Positions 26,325 through 35,187 of a DNA stretch of 64,000 nucleotides are shown in pieces; positions within the stretch are counted from its first letter, which is position 1, and each line of letters opens with the position of its first letter. The stretch is from contig NZ_JAGGOG010000006.1 of NCBI RefSeq assembly GCF_018614655.1, positions 124,001 to 188,000 of the forward strand. The letters run 5' to 3'. The notes below the pieces were generated by a model. That model was given only the letters and a program-made list of their open reading frames with translations. It ran no database searches and was not told the DNA's origin. The position numbers and the translations under genes were made by a program. Source of the stretch: Pseudomonas fluorescens (GTDB lineage: Bacteria > Pseudomonadota > Gammaproteobacteria > Pseudomonadales > Pseudomonadaceae).

Positions 26325-27323
26325 TTATTTGCTCGCCAGGGCAAAGGGCGGATGCAAGATCATGGCGTTTTGCGCTGGCCGGGCACGCTTGGCCACCTGT
26401 TCGACCAGGGCCGCAATGCGCTCCGGCACGGTGATCGGCAACATATGCCCGGCACCATTGACCAATTGCAGTTTCAGCCCCGGTACCTTGTCCGCCAGAG
26501 CCTGGCCGTGTTTGCGAAAGTCCAGCACCTTGTCCCGCGAGCCATAGATCAAGCCAATCGGCAGGCTGAGCTGCGGGTAACGCTTGACCATCTCCGGCAG
26601 GTAGTCGTTGACCAGGGCAATCTCGCTGGAGGCCGCATAGAAGTTACCGGGCCGCATGCCCAGCAGGCCCCCGCCACGGATGGAGAAGTCACCCGGTGCG
26701 ACCTCGGGCGCAAACACACCCTTGACCACCGAGCCTTTGGTCAACATGCCCAGGGGCGCCGCCAGGGTGTGCGATACCCAACGCCGCAGCCACGCCGGGC
26801 GCACCGCCAGTGACCAGAACACCATCGGCAAGATGGGTTGAGGATGGGTCAATGGCGCCACCAGGATCACGCCTGACACCGCGTGGGGATGATCGAGGGC
26901 CAGTGCCAGGGAAATCGCACCGCCGAGGGAATGCCCCAGCACCAGCGGTTGGCCCAGGTTCAGCGCCTTGATAAAAGTCGCAATTTGCCGGGCCTGTGCC
27001 GGAAGGTCGGCAGCCGTGCCTGTATGACGAGTGGAATACCCCGAACCCGGTCGATCAAGGGTGATCACCCGGAACTGCTCACGCAACTGCGCTGACAAGG
27101 CATAGGTCAGGTTACGGCTGCTGCCCATCAAACCGTGGATCATCACCAACGGCGGGCCCTTGCCCTCTTCTACATAATGAAAGCGCTCGCCATCGACCTC
27201 CAGGAAGCGCCCGCTGATCGGAACAGCCGCTTCGATACGCCGTGTTATCCAGGCACTGATGCCCCATAACACCGCACTGGCCCCCACAAACACACCCGCA
27301 GCAACAACCCATTCAACAGCCAT
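26325..27323 (-). CDS. Membrane-anchored alpha/beta hydrolase
   Basis: 332 residues from ATG 27323. N-terminal hydrophobic anchor (VVAAGVFVGASAVLWGISAW) then an alpha/beta-hydrolase core: oxyanion HGLMG at 63-67, nucleophile Ser132 in GHSLGGA, acid Asp in YGSRDKVLDF, and His in NGAGHMLPI near the end. The anchor and neighbours suggest an esterase or lipase working at the membrane, perhaps on esters made by the adjacent Baeyer-Villiger-type monooxygenase. It is divergent from that operon, sharing a 321-bp control region. Reaction type is well supported; substrate is inferred. Confidence 0.85.
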   Translation of the reverse strand: MAVEWVVAAGVFVGASAVLWGISAWITRRIEAAVPISGRFLEVDGERFHYVEEGKGPPLVMIHGLMGSSRNLTYALSAQLREQFRVITLDRPGSGYSTRHTGTAADLPAQARQIATFIKALNLGQPLVLGHSLGGAISLALALDHPHAVSGVILVAPLTHPQPILPMVFWSLAVRPAWLRRWVSHTLAAPLGMLTKGSVVKGVFAPEVAPGDFSIRGGGLLGMRPGNFYAASSEIALVNDYLPEMVKRYPQLSLPIGLIYGSRDKVLDFRKHGQALADKVPGLKLQLVNGAGHMLPITVPERIAALVEQVAKRARPAQNAMILHPPFALASK

Positions 27324-27644
27324 AGCTCGGCCCTCTGCTTCCCTGTGCTTGGAGGCCGACCGGAATTGATCGAGCCCCCAGCCAATCGTCCACACCCTGG
27401 ACCCTGTTGCATGCGTAAAGCGCTCATCCGTCGGACAGCTCGCACTTGAGGAACTGGTTCGTAGCGTAGGCGATATTTTTCAGGCACATTATTTAAAATG
27501 TTTTTTAAAATAATTAATTCAATTTTTCTTTGCAATGGTGTTCTATCTATTTGTGGCGAATCAGTTAGCCCAAGCCATAACAAAAACAGGAGCCCATCCG
27601 ATGCCTCAACCCGCAAGGCGCACAGCGCCCACGAGGGACACCTT
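27324..27644. promoter_or_regulatory. Divergent control region with AT palindrome
   Basis: 321 bp between hydrolase and monooxygenase genes. At 27489-27513 an imperfect palindrome reads ttatttaaaa...ttttaaaataa, centred near 27501, in an AT-rich zone; suitable as an operator or UP element for the monooxygenase operon. Nothing else identifiable. Confidence 0.4.
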
Positions 27645-29201
27645 ATGAATGCTTATTCCCAGCAGGACACCACAGGGGATCGCGTTGACATCGCCATCAT
27701 TGGCTCAGGCTTCGCCGGGCTGTGCATGGCGATCAAACTCAAGGAAGCAGGCCTGCACGACTTTTTCATTGCCGAGCAGGCGGACACCCTCGGCGGCACC
27801 TGGCGCGACAACCACTACCCCGGCTGCGCCTGCGATGTGCAATCTCATGTCTATTCGTTTTCCTTCGCGCCCAACCCGGACTGGACACGCCAGTTCGCGC
27901 CCCAAGCCGAGATTCGCGCCTACCTGGAACAGTGCGCCCACCGTTACGAACTGGCGTCTTACTTGCGCTTCGGCATGGGCCTGGACCAAGCCGTATTCGA
28001 TGATGAACAGCAACGCTGGAACCTGAGTTTCAGCAATGGCCGCCAGGTCAGCGCCCGAGTGCTGGTATCGGGGATGGGCGGCCTGTCGCGCCCCGCGCTG
28101 CCGGACATTCCTGGCCTGGACAGCTTCAAGGGCAAACGCTTCCACTCCCAACTGTGGGACCACGACTATTCATTGAAAGGCAAACGCGTGGCGGTGATCG
28201 GCACCGGTGCCAGTGCCATTCAGTTCGTGCCGCAGATTGCGCCGCACGTGGCGCACCTGGACCTGTTCCAGCGCACCCCACCATGGATCATGCCCAAGCG
28301 GGACCGGCCGATTTCACGCGCTGAACGCTGGGTTTTCAAACACCTGCCCTTCACCCAGCGTCTGGTTCGCGGCGCGCTCTACCTGGCCCTGGAAAGTCGC
28401 GTGGCGGGCTTTGCCCTGCATCCTAAACTGATGAAGCTGGTGCAAAAGATCGCCGTGCGTCACTTGCATAAACAAGTGGCTCGCCCTTCCCTGCGCAAAA
28501 CCCTGACTCCCGACTACACCATCGGCTGCAAGCGCGTACTCATCTCCAACGACTACTACCCGGCGCTCTCACGCAGCAATGTGCAGGTCGTCACCGACAG
28601 CGTGTCGCGTATCGACGCCGATGGCGTGATCACCGCCGATGGCATCAAACACCCGGCGGATTGCCTGATTTTCGGCACCGGCTTCCAGGCCACCGATCCC
28701 CTGCCCCATGGCTGCATCATCGGCCGCGACGGAATCGACATCATGGACACCTGGCGCGACGGCGCTCATGCCTATCTGGGTACCACCGTGCCGGGTTATC
28801 CCAACCTGTTCCTGATCGTCGGCCCCAACACCGGGCTGGGGCATAACTCGATGATTCTGATGATCGAAGCCCAGGTCACCTACATCCTCGATGCCTTGCA
28901 GCAGATGCAGCGACAACGCTTCGACACGGTAGACGTCAAGCCCGCCGTGGAAAGCGCCTACAACCTCACCCTGCAAGAAAAGCTCAAACGCACCATCTGG
29001 TCCACCGGTGGCTGCCAAAGCTGGTACCTCGACCCGCGCACCGGCAAGAACACCACCTTGTGGCCCGGCTCAACCTGGCGTTTCAAACAGATCACCCGGC
29101 ATTTTTCCCTCAAGGATTACGTGGTCAGCACAGCACCTGTTACGGCTGATTCGCGTCCACTTTTGCACCCCAACACCACGGCGGAGGGCAGCCTGTCATG
29201 A
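27645..29201 (+). CDS. Flavin monooxygenase, Baeyer-Villiger type
   Basis: 518 residues from ATG 27645 with GAGGGA upstream. FAD Rossmann GSGFAG at 20-25, a second nucleotide-binding GTGAS near 186-190, and between them the type I Baeyer-Villiger fingerprint FxGxxxHxxxW[P/D], seen as FKGKRFHSQLWD at 161-172. Such enzymes use NADPH and O2 to turn ketones into esters or lactones. Followed with 4-bp overlap by an SDR and then a hydrolase gene. With the alpha/beta hydrolase next door, a ketone-to-ester-to-alcohol/acid route is a reasonable inference, as in subterminal alkane oxidation. An N-hydroxylating relative is less likely given the exact fingerprint. Confidence 0.88.
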   Translation: MNAYSQQDTTGDRVDIAIIGSGFAGLCMAIKLKEAGLHDFFIAEQADTLGGTWRDNHYPGCACDVQSHVYSFSFAPNPDWTRQFAPQAEIRAYLEQCAHRYELASYLRFGMGLDQAVFDDEQQRWNLSFSNGRQVSARVLVSGMGGLSRPALPDIPGLDSFKGKRFHSQLWDHDYSLKGKRVAVIGTGASAIQFVPQIAPHVAHLDLFQRTPPWIMPKRDRPISRAERWVFKHLPFTQRLVRGALYLALESRVAGFALHPKLMKLVQKIAVRHLHKQVARPSLRKTLTPDYTIGCKRVLISNDYYPALSRSNVQVVTDSVSRIDADGVITADGIKHPADCLIFGTGFQATDPLPHGCIIGRDGIDIMDTWRDGAHAYLGTTVPGYPNLFLIVGPNTGLGHNSMILMIEAQVTYILDALQQMQRQRFDTVDVKPAVESAYNLTLQEKLKRTIWSTGGCQSWYLDPRTGKNTTLWPGSTWRFKQITRHFSLKDYVVSTAPVTADSRPLLHPNTTAEGSLS

Positions 29202-30091
29202 AATCATTTACCGGCCGCGTAGCAGCCATCACCGGCGCTGCATCAGGCATGGGCCGCGCGCTGGCCCTGGCGTTGGCTCGGGAGGGCTGCCACCTGGCCC
29301 TGGCCGATAAAAACAGCCAAGGCCTGGCACAGACGGTGGAGTTGGTGAAGACCTCGACCCTGTCGCCCGTGCTCGTCACCTCTCAAGTACTGGATGTTTC
29401 CGACCGCCAGGCAATGCTCGACTGGGCTGCCCGCTGCTTTGCCGAGCATGGCCAGGTCAATCTGATTTTCAACAATGCCGGCGTCGCCTTGTCGAGCACC
29501 GTCGAAGGTGTGGATTACGCCGATCTGGAATGGATCGTCGGCATCAACTTCTGGGGCGTGGTCCACGGCACCAAGGCCTTTCTGCCGTACCTCAAGGCCT
29601 CTGGCGACGGGCATGTGATCAATACCTCAAGCGTATTCGGCCTGTTCGCCCAACCCGGAATGAGTGCCTACAACGCCACCAAGTTCGCCGTACGTGGTTT
29701 TACCGAATCCCTGCGCCAGGAGCTGGACCTGCAGCGTGGCGGTGTTTCGGCCACCTGCGTGCACCCCGGCGGGATCCGCACCGACATCTGCCGCAGCAGC
29801 CGGATCGATCCCAACATGACCGGATTCTTGATCCACAGCGAACAACAGGCCCGGGCCGACTTTGAAAAGTTGTTCATCACCGACGCCGACCAAGCCGCCA
29901 AAGTGATCCTGCGCGGTGTGCGCAAAAACAAGCGCCGCGTGCTGATCGGCCGCGACGCCTACGCCCTGGACCTGCTGGCTCGTTGCCTGCCGGCGGCCTA
30001 TCAGGCGCTGGTGGTGTTCGCCAGCAAACGCATGGTGCCGAAAAAGGCCAAGGCGCCAGTCTTTGAAACCCAGGACGAACACCGTCTTTAA
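29198..30091 (+). CDS. Short-chain dehydrogenase/reductase
   Basis: 297 residues, classical SDR with a C-terminal extension. Cofactor motif TGAASGMG at 12-19, NNAG at 92-95, catalytic Ser near 144 and YNATK with Tyr158 and Lys162. It could oxidise a secondary alcohol to the ketone used by the preceding monooxygenase, or act on the hydrolysis product. The ATG overlaps the monooxygenase stop (ATGA), showing operon membership. The C-terminus (VVFASKRMVPKKAKAP) is basic and may touch the membrane. Substrate unknown. Confidence 0.9.
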   Translation: MKSFTGRVAAITGAASGMGRALALALAREGCHLALADKNSQGLAQTVELVKTSTLSPVLVTSQVLDVSDRQAMLDWAARCFAEHGQVNLIFNNAGVALSSTVEGVDYADLEWIVGINFWGVVHGTKAFLPYLKASGDGHVINTSSVFGLFAQPGMSAYNATKFAVRGFTESLRQELDLQRGGVSATCVHPGGIRTDICRSSRIDPNMTGFLIHSEQQARADFEKLFITDADQAAKVILRGVRKNKRRVLIGRDAYALDLLARCLPAAYQALVVFASKRMVPKKAKAPVFETQDEHRL

Positions 30092-30119
30092 CCCTTTATC
30101 ACGCCACGGAGCACCCAAC

Positions 30120-30968
30120 ATGCTGCCTATTCGTCGCGATCTGCGTTTTACCCTGCCTGCCGAGCACATCAAGAACTGGCACGAACAAGGTCCCTTCATC
30201 AGCCACTTCTTAAACGCCTTGTCGTTGCTGTTTCCTCAGGGTGAGTTGTTCTTCATGGACAGCGTGCGCCACTACCGCAATCGCATTGAAGACCCGCAGT
30301 TGAAGAAAGAGGTCCAGGGTTTCATTGGCCAGGAAGCCATGCACAGCCGCGAACACCTGGCCTACAACGACCTGCTGCAAGCCGCCGGCCTGCCGGCACA
30401 CACCCTGGACCGTCGACTGAAAGTGGTGCTGGACCTGCAGAAAAAACACCTGCCCGCCTCATTCAACCTGGCGGTGACCATAGCCCTGGAACATTACACC
30501 GCGATGCTGGCCGAAATTCTCCTCAGCGACCCTTCGCGCTTTGGCAGGTCGATCAAGAGCTATCAACAGATGTGGTACTGGCATGCACTGGAAGAAACCG
30601 AGCACAAAGCAGTGGCGTTTGACGTCTGGAATACAGTGATCAAACCAGGGCCCAAGCGCTACCTGTTACGCACCGGGACCATGCTGTTCACCACGGTGCT
30701 CTTCTGGTTAGTGGTGTTTGATTTTCACCTGCATCTGCTGATTGCTGATCGCCGCGCTGGGGGGCACCTGAAGGGGCTCTGGCGGATGCTCAAGTTTTTA
30801 TACGGGCCCAAGGGCGTGTTTCCACGGATGGCGCTGCCGTGGCTGCATTACTTCAAGCCGGGGTTTCATCCTTGGGATCATGACAATCGGGCTCGGCTGG
30901 ACGGAATCGATCGGTTGGTTGAAGAAGTCCAACGGTCACATGATGAGTACGCTAGCCCGCGGCCTTGA
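30120..30968 (+). CDS. Predicted metal-dependent hydrolase (PF10118/COG3687)
   Basis: 282 residues from ATG 30120 (GGAG 9 nt upstream). Conserved His/Glu pairs typical of this family: GQEAMHSREH, ALEHYTAML, and WHALEETEHKAVAFDVW, arranged like a helical di-metal site. A hydrophobic segment (FTTVLFWLVVFDFHLHLL) near residues 200-217 may associate with the membrane. The family is often found beside BVMO and SDR genes in hydrocarbon- or steroid-degrading bacteria; its reaction is not established. Third gene of the monooxygenase operon. Its 3' end overlaps the convergent EIIC-EAL gene by 17 bp. Confidence 0.8.
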   Translation: MLPIRRDLRFTLPAEHIKNWHEQGPFISHFLNALSLLFPQGELFFMDSVRHYRNRIEDPQLKKEVQGFIGQEAMHSREHLAYNDLLQAAGLPAHTLDRRLKVVLDLQKKHLPASFNLAVTIALEHYTAMLAEILLSDPSRFGRSIKSYQQMWYWHALEETEHKAVAFDVWNTVIKPGPKRYLLRTGTMLFTTVLFWLVVFDFHLHLLIADRRAGGHLKGLWRMLKFLYGPKGVFPRMALPWLHYFKPGFHPWDHDNRARLDGIDRLVEEVQRSHDEYASPRP

Positions 30969-33024
30969 TCGCCCGCTCACGAACAAAACCCTGCAATTGA
31001 TCACCGGGCAGCGCCTTGCTGAAATACCAGCCCTGGATAATCAGCTCTGATCCGGATTGCAGGAAGGCCAACTGCTCGGCGGTTTCCACCCCCTCCACCA
31101 CCACACCCAGGTTCAACGCCTCACAAAAACGCAACAAGCCCGTCAGCACTTGGGCGCCTTTGGGGTCGTGCTGGGCCACCACGAAACTGCGGTCGATCTT
31201 GATGAAGTCCACCGGGAATTGATGCAAATAACTCAGGGCGGAAAAGCCGGTGCCAAAGTCATCGATATAGACCTTGGCACCGATACCCTGCAGTTTCTCG
31301 ATCATCTGACGCGTCACCTGAATATCCCCCACCAACGCATCCTCGGTAATCTCCACCGACACTTGGCCCTGGGCCTGGGCAAGAATCGCCACCAGGCGGT
31401 CGCCATAGGCCCGGGACATCAAGGTTGCACTGGAAATATTGATGGTCATGGGCAGCGTGAAACCCACCTTCTGCCACTTCTGGTATTGCCGTACCGCCTG
31501 GGTCGCCACCCAGACATCGACATCCGGCATCAGCCTTGCCTGCGCCAACCATTGCAGGAACTCCCAGGGCGAATGCACCACACCTTTGGCATCGCGCGCG
31601 CGCATTAGTGCTTCACAGCCGGTACACAAACCGGTGGTGGTCGACACCTGCGGCTGGAATTCCAGGTAAAACTCGTAGTCGCTGATCTGCTGGATATGGC
31701 TCAACTCACTGGCCTGGCGGGCCAGGGTTTTATGGGACGCCAATACCGGGTCCAGTTCCAGCAGGCGCCCCTTCTCCTCCAATCCTCTAAAGGTTGTATC
31801 GAAGGATTTCAGGTACACCGTCCCGCCCTCTGCTGCCCGTTGGATCGCTCGCACATAGGGCATATAAATCAATGTACCCACTGCTACCAGCACGACCTGC
31901 AGCAACACCGCCCCCCAGTCACCGTGGGTGCTCAAATAAGCGTTGAGCAACACTGGCGCGGTAAACGGCACGCTGACCACCGACGGCGACACCCAGCCCA
32001 TCTGCACCACCGTCATGGCCAGCAGCGCGTTGAGCACGGGAACCAACAGGAAGGGAATGAACAACCGCGGGTTGAGAATAATGGGCAACCCGAACAGCAG
32101 CACTTCACTGACATTGAACAGCGACAACGGCAGGCTGGCCACCGCCAGCAAGCGCATGGACTGCCTCTTGGAAAACAGCAGGATCGCCAGCAGCAGGCAC
32201 AATGAACCACCCGACCCGCCGATGAACGCAAAACACCCCAACAGGCCGCCGTTCAACACGTATTTGATCGGCTCACCTGCGGCCAGGGCTGCACCATTGA
32301 GGGCAACAGCCTGATCCATGACGTCGAACAACGGCTGAATGGCATAGACCCCATGAATGCCAAAAAACCACAGCAGTGAATTGACCGCCGCTACAAACGC
32401 CCCGCTGGTGTAGGGCGATTCCAATGCATCGAACGCCATCGGCCCCTCGATCTGCGCGATATGAGGAATTTGCAGCAACAGCGACAGAACACACACCAGG
32501 ATCACCGCCGTGATCGCCCCCGGCAGTACCATATTGATGGTGCCTTTGAGGTTATGCCCCACCAGATCCACGTTGACCAAGCGGGTCCAGCGCTGTCGGT
32601 GCAACCAGGCAATGATCGGCACGTTGAGCAGCGGCGAAGCAATCGCGATAAACAACACAAAAGTCGCTGCTGCCCGGGGGTGATCCCGCAGGACAAATGT
32701 CGCGATCACCACATGGGACAGGCACAGAAAAGCCACTGGCAACTGCGGCAAGCGGTGCTGGATCGCCAGCATGTAACCGATGGAAGCCGCCACCAGCAAC
32801 GGAATCACCGAGCTGATTTTGGCGTGCAACCCGGAAAGAAAGCTCACCAGTTGCGGGTCGAACCCCAGCACCTGGGCGCATTCGGACAACACCAGGAAAC
32901 CCGCCGAGACCAGCAGGCACGGCAGGATCCACAACAACCCTTCGCGTATGGCCCGTAACGACTCGGTGCTGGCCAAGGCTGCCAGGCGTTGGGTGAAGAA
33001 GAGTTTGAACAGCGTTTGTGCCAT
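30952..33024 (-). CDS. PTS EIIC-like / EAL phosphodiesterase fusion
   Basis: 690 residues from ATG 33024 (RBS AGAGGGAT). The first ~420 residues are a polytopic membrane domain resembling the cellobiose/lactose-type PTS EIIC (about ten TM segments; ALPxxxx-like NVSEVLLFGLPIILNP and the FIGGSGGSLCLLLAILLF segment). Residues ~450-690 form an EAL domain with the catalytic-type features CEALMR, NISSATL, EITEDALVGD, DDFGTGFSALSYL, and KIDRSFV, so it is expected to hydrolyse c-di-GMP. No EIIA/EIIB domains or genes adjoin it, suggesting the EIIC part senses rather than transports a sugar. Stands alone. Confidence 0.88.
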   Translation of the reverse strand: MAQTLFKLFFTQRLAALASTESLRAIREGLLWILPCLLVSAGFLVLSECAQVLGFDPQLVSFLSGLHAKISSVIPLLVAASIGYMLAIQHRLPQLPVAFLCLSHVVIATFVLRDHPRAAATFVLFIAIASPLLNVPIIAWLHRQRWTRLVNVDLVGHNLKGTINMVLPGAITAVILVCVLSLLLQIPHIAQIEGPMAFDALESPYTSGAFVAAVNSLLWFFGIHGVYAIQPLFDVMDQAVALNGAALAAGEPIKYVLNGGLLGCFAFIGGSGGSLCLLLAILLFSKRQSMRLLAVASLPLSLFNVSEVLLFGLPIILNPRLFIPFLLVPVLNALLAMTVVQMGWVSPSVVSVPFTAPVLLNAYLSTHGDWGAVLLQVVLVAVGTLIYMPYVRAIQRAAEGGTVYLKSFDTTFRGLEEKGRLLELDPVLASHKTLARQASELSHIQQISDYEFYLEFQPQVSTTTGLCTGCEALMRARDAKGVVHSPWEFLQWLAQARLMPDVDVWVATQAVRQYQKWQKVGFTLPMTINISSATLMSRAYGDRLVAILAQAQGQVSVEITEDALVGDIQVTRQMIEKLQGIGAKVYIDDFGTGFSALSYLHQFPVDFIKIDRSFVVAQHDPKGAQVLTGLLRFCEALNLGVVVEGVETAEQLAFLQSGSELIIQGWYFSKALPGDQLQGFVRERAIKAAG

Positions 33025-33652
33025 GACATATCCCTCTGCCCCATCGCCCCCCGGCCTTTGCGGTACCGGGAGCAACGCTTAAGCCGTTGCGTTCAACGAG
33101 GCTATAACGCTACACGTCCTGAGACCGCAAACGAAAGCAATTCGCCCAAGGGCGCACAATTATTCAGCATCTGCCTTGACCCACGCCGCCTGTCGACTGC
33201 CCGGGTTTGGCCCATCCTTTGCCAAACCTGTTGCCTCAAAAAACGACGCGCCTCTCGAACGGACTCGACCTCAAGGCCGAAATAGTGATTGTCCGCTACG
33301 CTTCTCATCCAGTGCCGGCGATGCCGCCAACGAGAGTGTGACCTTGCCCGCCTTCGAGGCAATGGCACAACGGTGCTGGCAAGCCCGCCGGTTTGAGCGC
33401 GAATCAAGCGCTTTCTGGTACAGACTTATGCCCACATAAACGGGATAAATTGTTACTATCTGCATCTTAATTTGGCCGAACGGTCATGTGCCTGGCCAAG
33501 GATGCTTTGTCGATACGGGCACCAAAACCCGTCCGGGCCAGTCATGAGAAATAGGGAGCCGTTAGGAAAGACGCGCTTCGAATCAAGCGGAAAGAGCGGC
33601 TCAGCAGGTGTGGCCGAAGCCCATCTGCGTATTCAAGGAAAGGGTATTCAAC
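33025..33652. other. Long gene-free gap
   Basis: 628 bp with no convincing CDS. Short frames here have no RBS and no family resemblance. The part from 33460 on could be a leader of the 85-codon gene; it has several GC hairpin-forming stretches (for instance ggcacc...ggtgcc-like pairings around 33490-33560), but I recognise no riboswitch or sRNA class. No tRNA seen. Confidence 0.4.
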
Positions 33653-33910
33653 ATGCAACACAAGCGTTCAAGTCGTGCACGCCCACTGCTTTTCACCCTG
33701 ATGTTATGGCTGTGTGGTGTCGCACTTCTGTTTCTGATCAAAGCCGGCATCGAGTGGTTTGAAGGACCGATAGCGCAAACCTGGATCGACTTGGCTCTGG
33801 TGCTGACAGCCTATCTGCTGTTCTTCTTGCTTGACCCGTTGCAAACCTGGGTAAACCACCGTTTGCGCAAGCGCGCCAGACGTACCAGCCGTCTACACCG
33901 AGCTTCGTGA
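33653..33910 (+). CDS. Small two-span membrane protein, unknown function
   Basis: 85 residues from ATG 33653 (AAGGAAAGGG upstream). Basic N-terminus MQHKRSSRAR, TM1 LLFTLMLWLCGVALLFLIKA, a short polar loop with EWFEGPIAQTW, TM2 LALVLTAYLLFFLLDPL, and a strongly basic tail (LRKRARRTSRLHR) that should stay in the cytoplasm. No functional family recognised. It precedes the DUF6388-like gene by 36 bp on the same strand and may be co-transcribed. It lies just outside the type VI remnant and need not belong to it. Confidence 0.6.
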   Translation: MQHKRSSRARPLLFTLMLWLCGVALLFLIKAGIEWFEGPIAQTWIDLALVLTAYLLFFLLDPLQTWVNHRLRKRARRTSRLHRAS

Positions 33911-33946
33911 CACGAATCGACCACCTGTCCATTTTGGAGTAAGCCT

Positions 33947-34276
33947 TTGTCTCAACCCGGTGAAAACCACCAACTCGCCCTGGACAGGTTCTTGAACCAA
34001 CACCCTGACCTGGCTGCCGAGCTGAACACGTTGAACCCCTTGGCCGCACAAGCCAAGGGAGAAACGCTTGAACAATACCGTGCCGAACGCCTGCACGAAG
34101 CCTTTGAGGCCGAAGCGGAACGCCAAGGGCTGTTCGCCTGGGAACTGACGCTGCAACTGACAGCCCCCTCACCCGAAGAATTCGAAGCGCGGCGCCTTGA
34201 AGTCCATAAAGAAGTCGCTCAGATGGCCGGATTGAGCTGGGCCGAATATTGTCAGCTTCATGATTTGGTTGGCTGA
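33947..34276 (+). CDS. DUF6388-like protein
   Basis: 109 residues beginning at TTG 33947, supported by TTTTGGAG 8 nt upstream; no suitable ATG exists. Mostly helical and charged, no signal or TM: LDRFLNQHPDLAAELNTL, EQYRAERLHEAFEAEAERQG, PEEFEARRLEVHKEVAQMAG. I associate it with a Pseudomonas family of unknown function (DUF6388); this naming is from memory. Its 3' end overlaps the convergent stk1 gene by 19 bp, an overlap that may have arisen when the type VI cluster was trimmed. Confidence 0.65.
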   Translation: MSQPGENHQLALDRFLNQHPDLAAELNTLNPLAAQAKGETLEQYRAERLHEAFEAEAERQGLFAWELTLQLTAPSPEEFEARRLEVHKEVAQMAGLSWAEYCQLHDLVG

Positions 34277-35187
34277 GTACAACTTCGGGGCTTGAACCAG
34301 CGCCGGATGCCGCTTCTGGCGCGCCCCATCACTTCTCGTAACTCACCGATTGTCACAGTGCGACAGTGGGGGTCGAAATCCATGGCCATACGTAGCGCTG
34401 ACCAACAGTGTCGGGGTAACTCTCCGGGTGAGTCCCATCGTGATGCAGACCGATTCTTCAAGTGACCGTCAGAAGCGCGCCGCCCTTGCGCCAGTTCATA
34501 GAGTACACACGCCACGGCATAGAGGTCGGCACTGGCAGACAGTGGTGCGCCATCAAACAGTTCCGGTGCGGCATAGGACGGGGTCCAGGCATTGAATCGA
34601 CTGCGACTCAAACCAGGCAGCCCCGCCGACACCTGTTTCACGGTTTGGCCAAGGCCGAAGTCAAACAGTCGCAGCCCTTGATCCCCCACCATGACATTGC
34701 CCGGTTTCACATCCCCGTGCAGCACACCTTGTTGATGGGTATAACTCAATGCTTCGAGCAAACCGACGGCAATGGGCTGCAACTCATGCCAGGGCAATCC
34801 GCCTGGGCACTCAAGCAGCAAACGGTCCAGGGTCACGCCAGTCATCAGTTCCATGGTGTAGAACGCCATCTGGCAAGGTGTATCCACTTCGAACGCGTAA
34901 GCCCGGATCACCCGCTCATGCCGCAGGCGACGTGTCAGGGCAAATTCGCTGTACAACAGCACATGGGCGTCCGTTGCCTGGGAAAACACGCCCCCCAGTA
35001 CCTTCAACGCCACACTGGACTCAGGCTCACCAAATTGCTCATGCAGCAGATCCCGGGCTCGGTACACCACGCCCATGCCGCCTGCACCCAGCACTCTTTC
35101 AATACGATAACGCCCAGCCAGCAAGGAAGGTATGGTGGCGGCTGTCGGGGTCGGGCTTGCACCGGAGCAGGCCTGTAGATCGCTCAT
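34258..35187 (-). CDS. stk1: T6SS-linked serine/threonine protein kinase
   Basis: 309 residues of Hanks-type kinase. Gly-rich loop GAGGMG at 34-39, Lys62 in VALKVL, catalytic loop HGDVKPGN with Asp159, DFG at 176-178, and SYAAPELF. HGD replaces the common HRD, as in many bacterial kinases. No C-terminal transmembrane or sensor domain follows, as in Stk1 of the P. aeruginosa HSI-II cluster, unlike the larger PpkA. It overlaps stp1 by 4 bp. In HSI-II-type systems it ends the operon tssK-tssL-tssM-stp1-stk1, and the same order is visible here. All catalytic residues remain, though the apparatus is destroyed. Confidence 0.88.
   Translation of the reverse strand: MSDLQACSGASPTPTAATIPSLLAGRYRIERVLGAGGMGVVYRARDLLHEQFGEPESSVALKVLGGVFSQATDAHVLLYSEFALTRRLRHERVIRAYAFEVDTPCQMAFYTMELMTGVTLDRLLLECPGGLPWHELQPIAVGLLEALSYTHQQGVLHGDVKPGNVMVGDQGLRLFDFGLGQTVKQVSAGLPGLSRSRFNAWTPSYAAPELFDGAPLSASADLYAVACVLYELAQGRRASDGHLKNRSASRWDSPGELPRHCWSALRMAMDFDPHCRTVTIGELREVMGRARSGIRRWFKPRSCTQPTKS

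Noticed and set aside
33460-33652. Possible riboswitch or small RNA before the 85-codon gene
   Set aside because: Some pairing potential, but no match to any class I can recall (guanidine, fluoride, c-di-GMP, manganese); not enough to claim.
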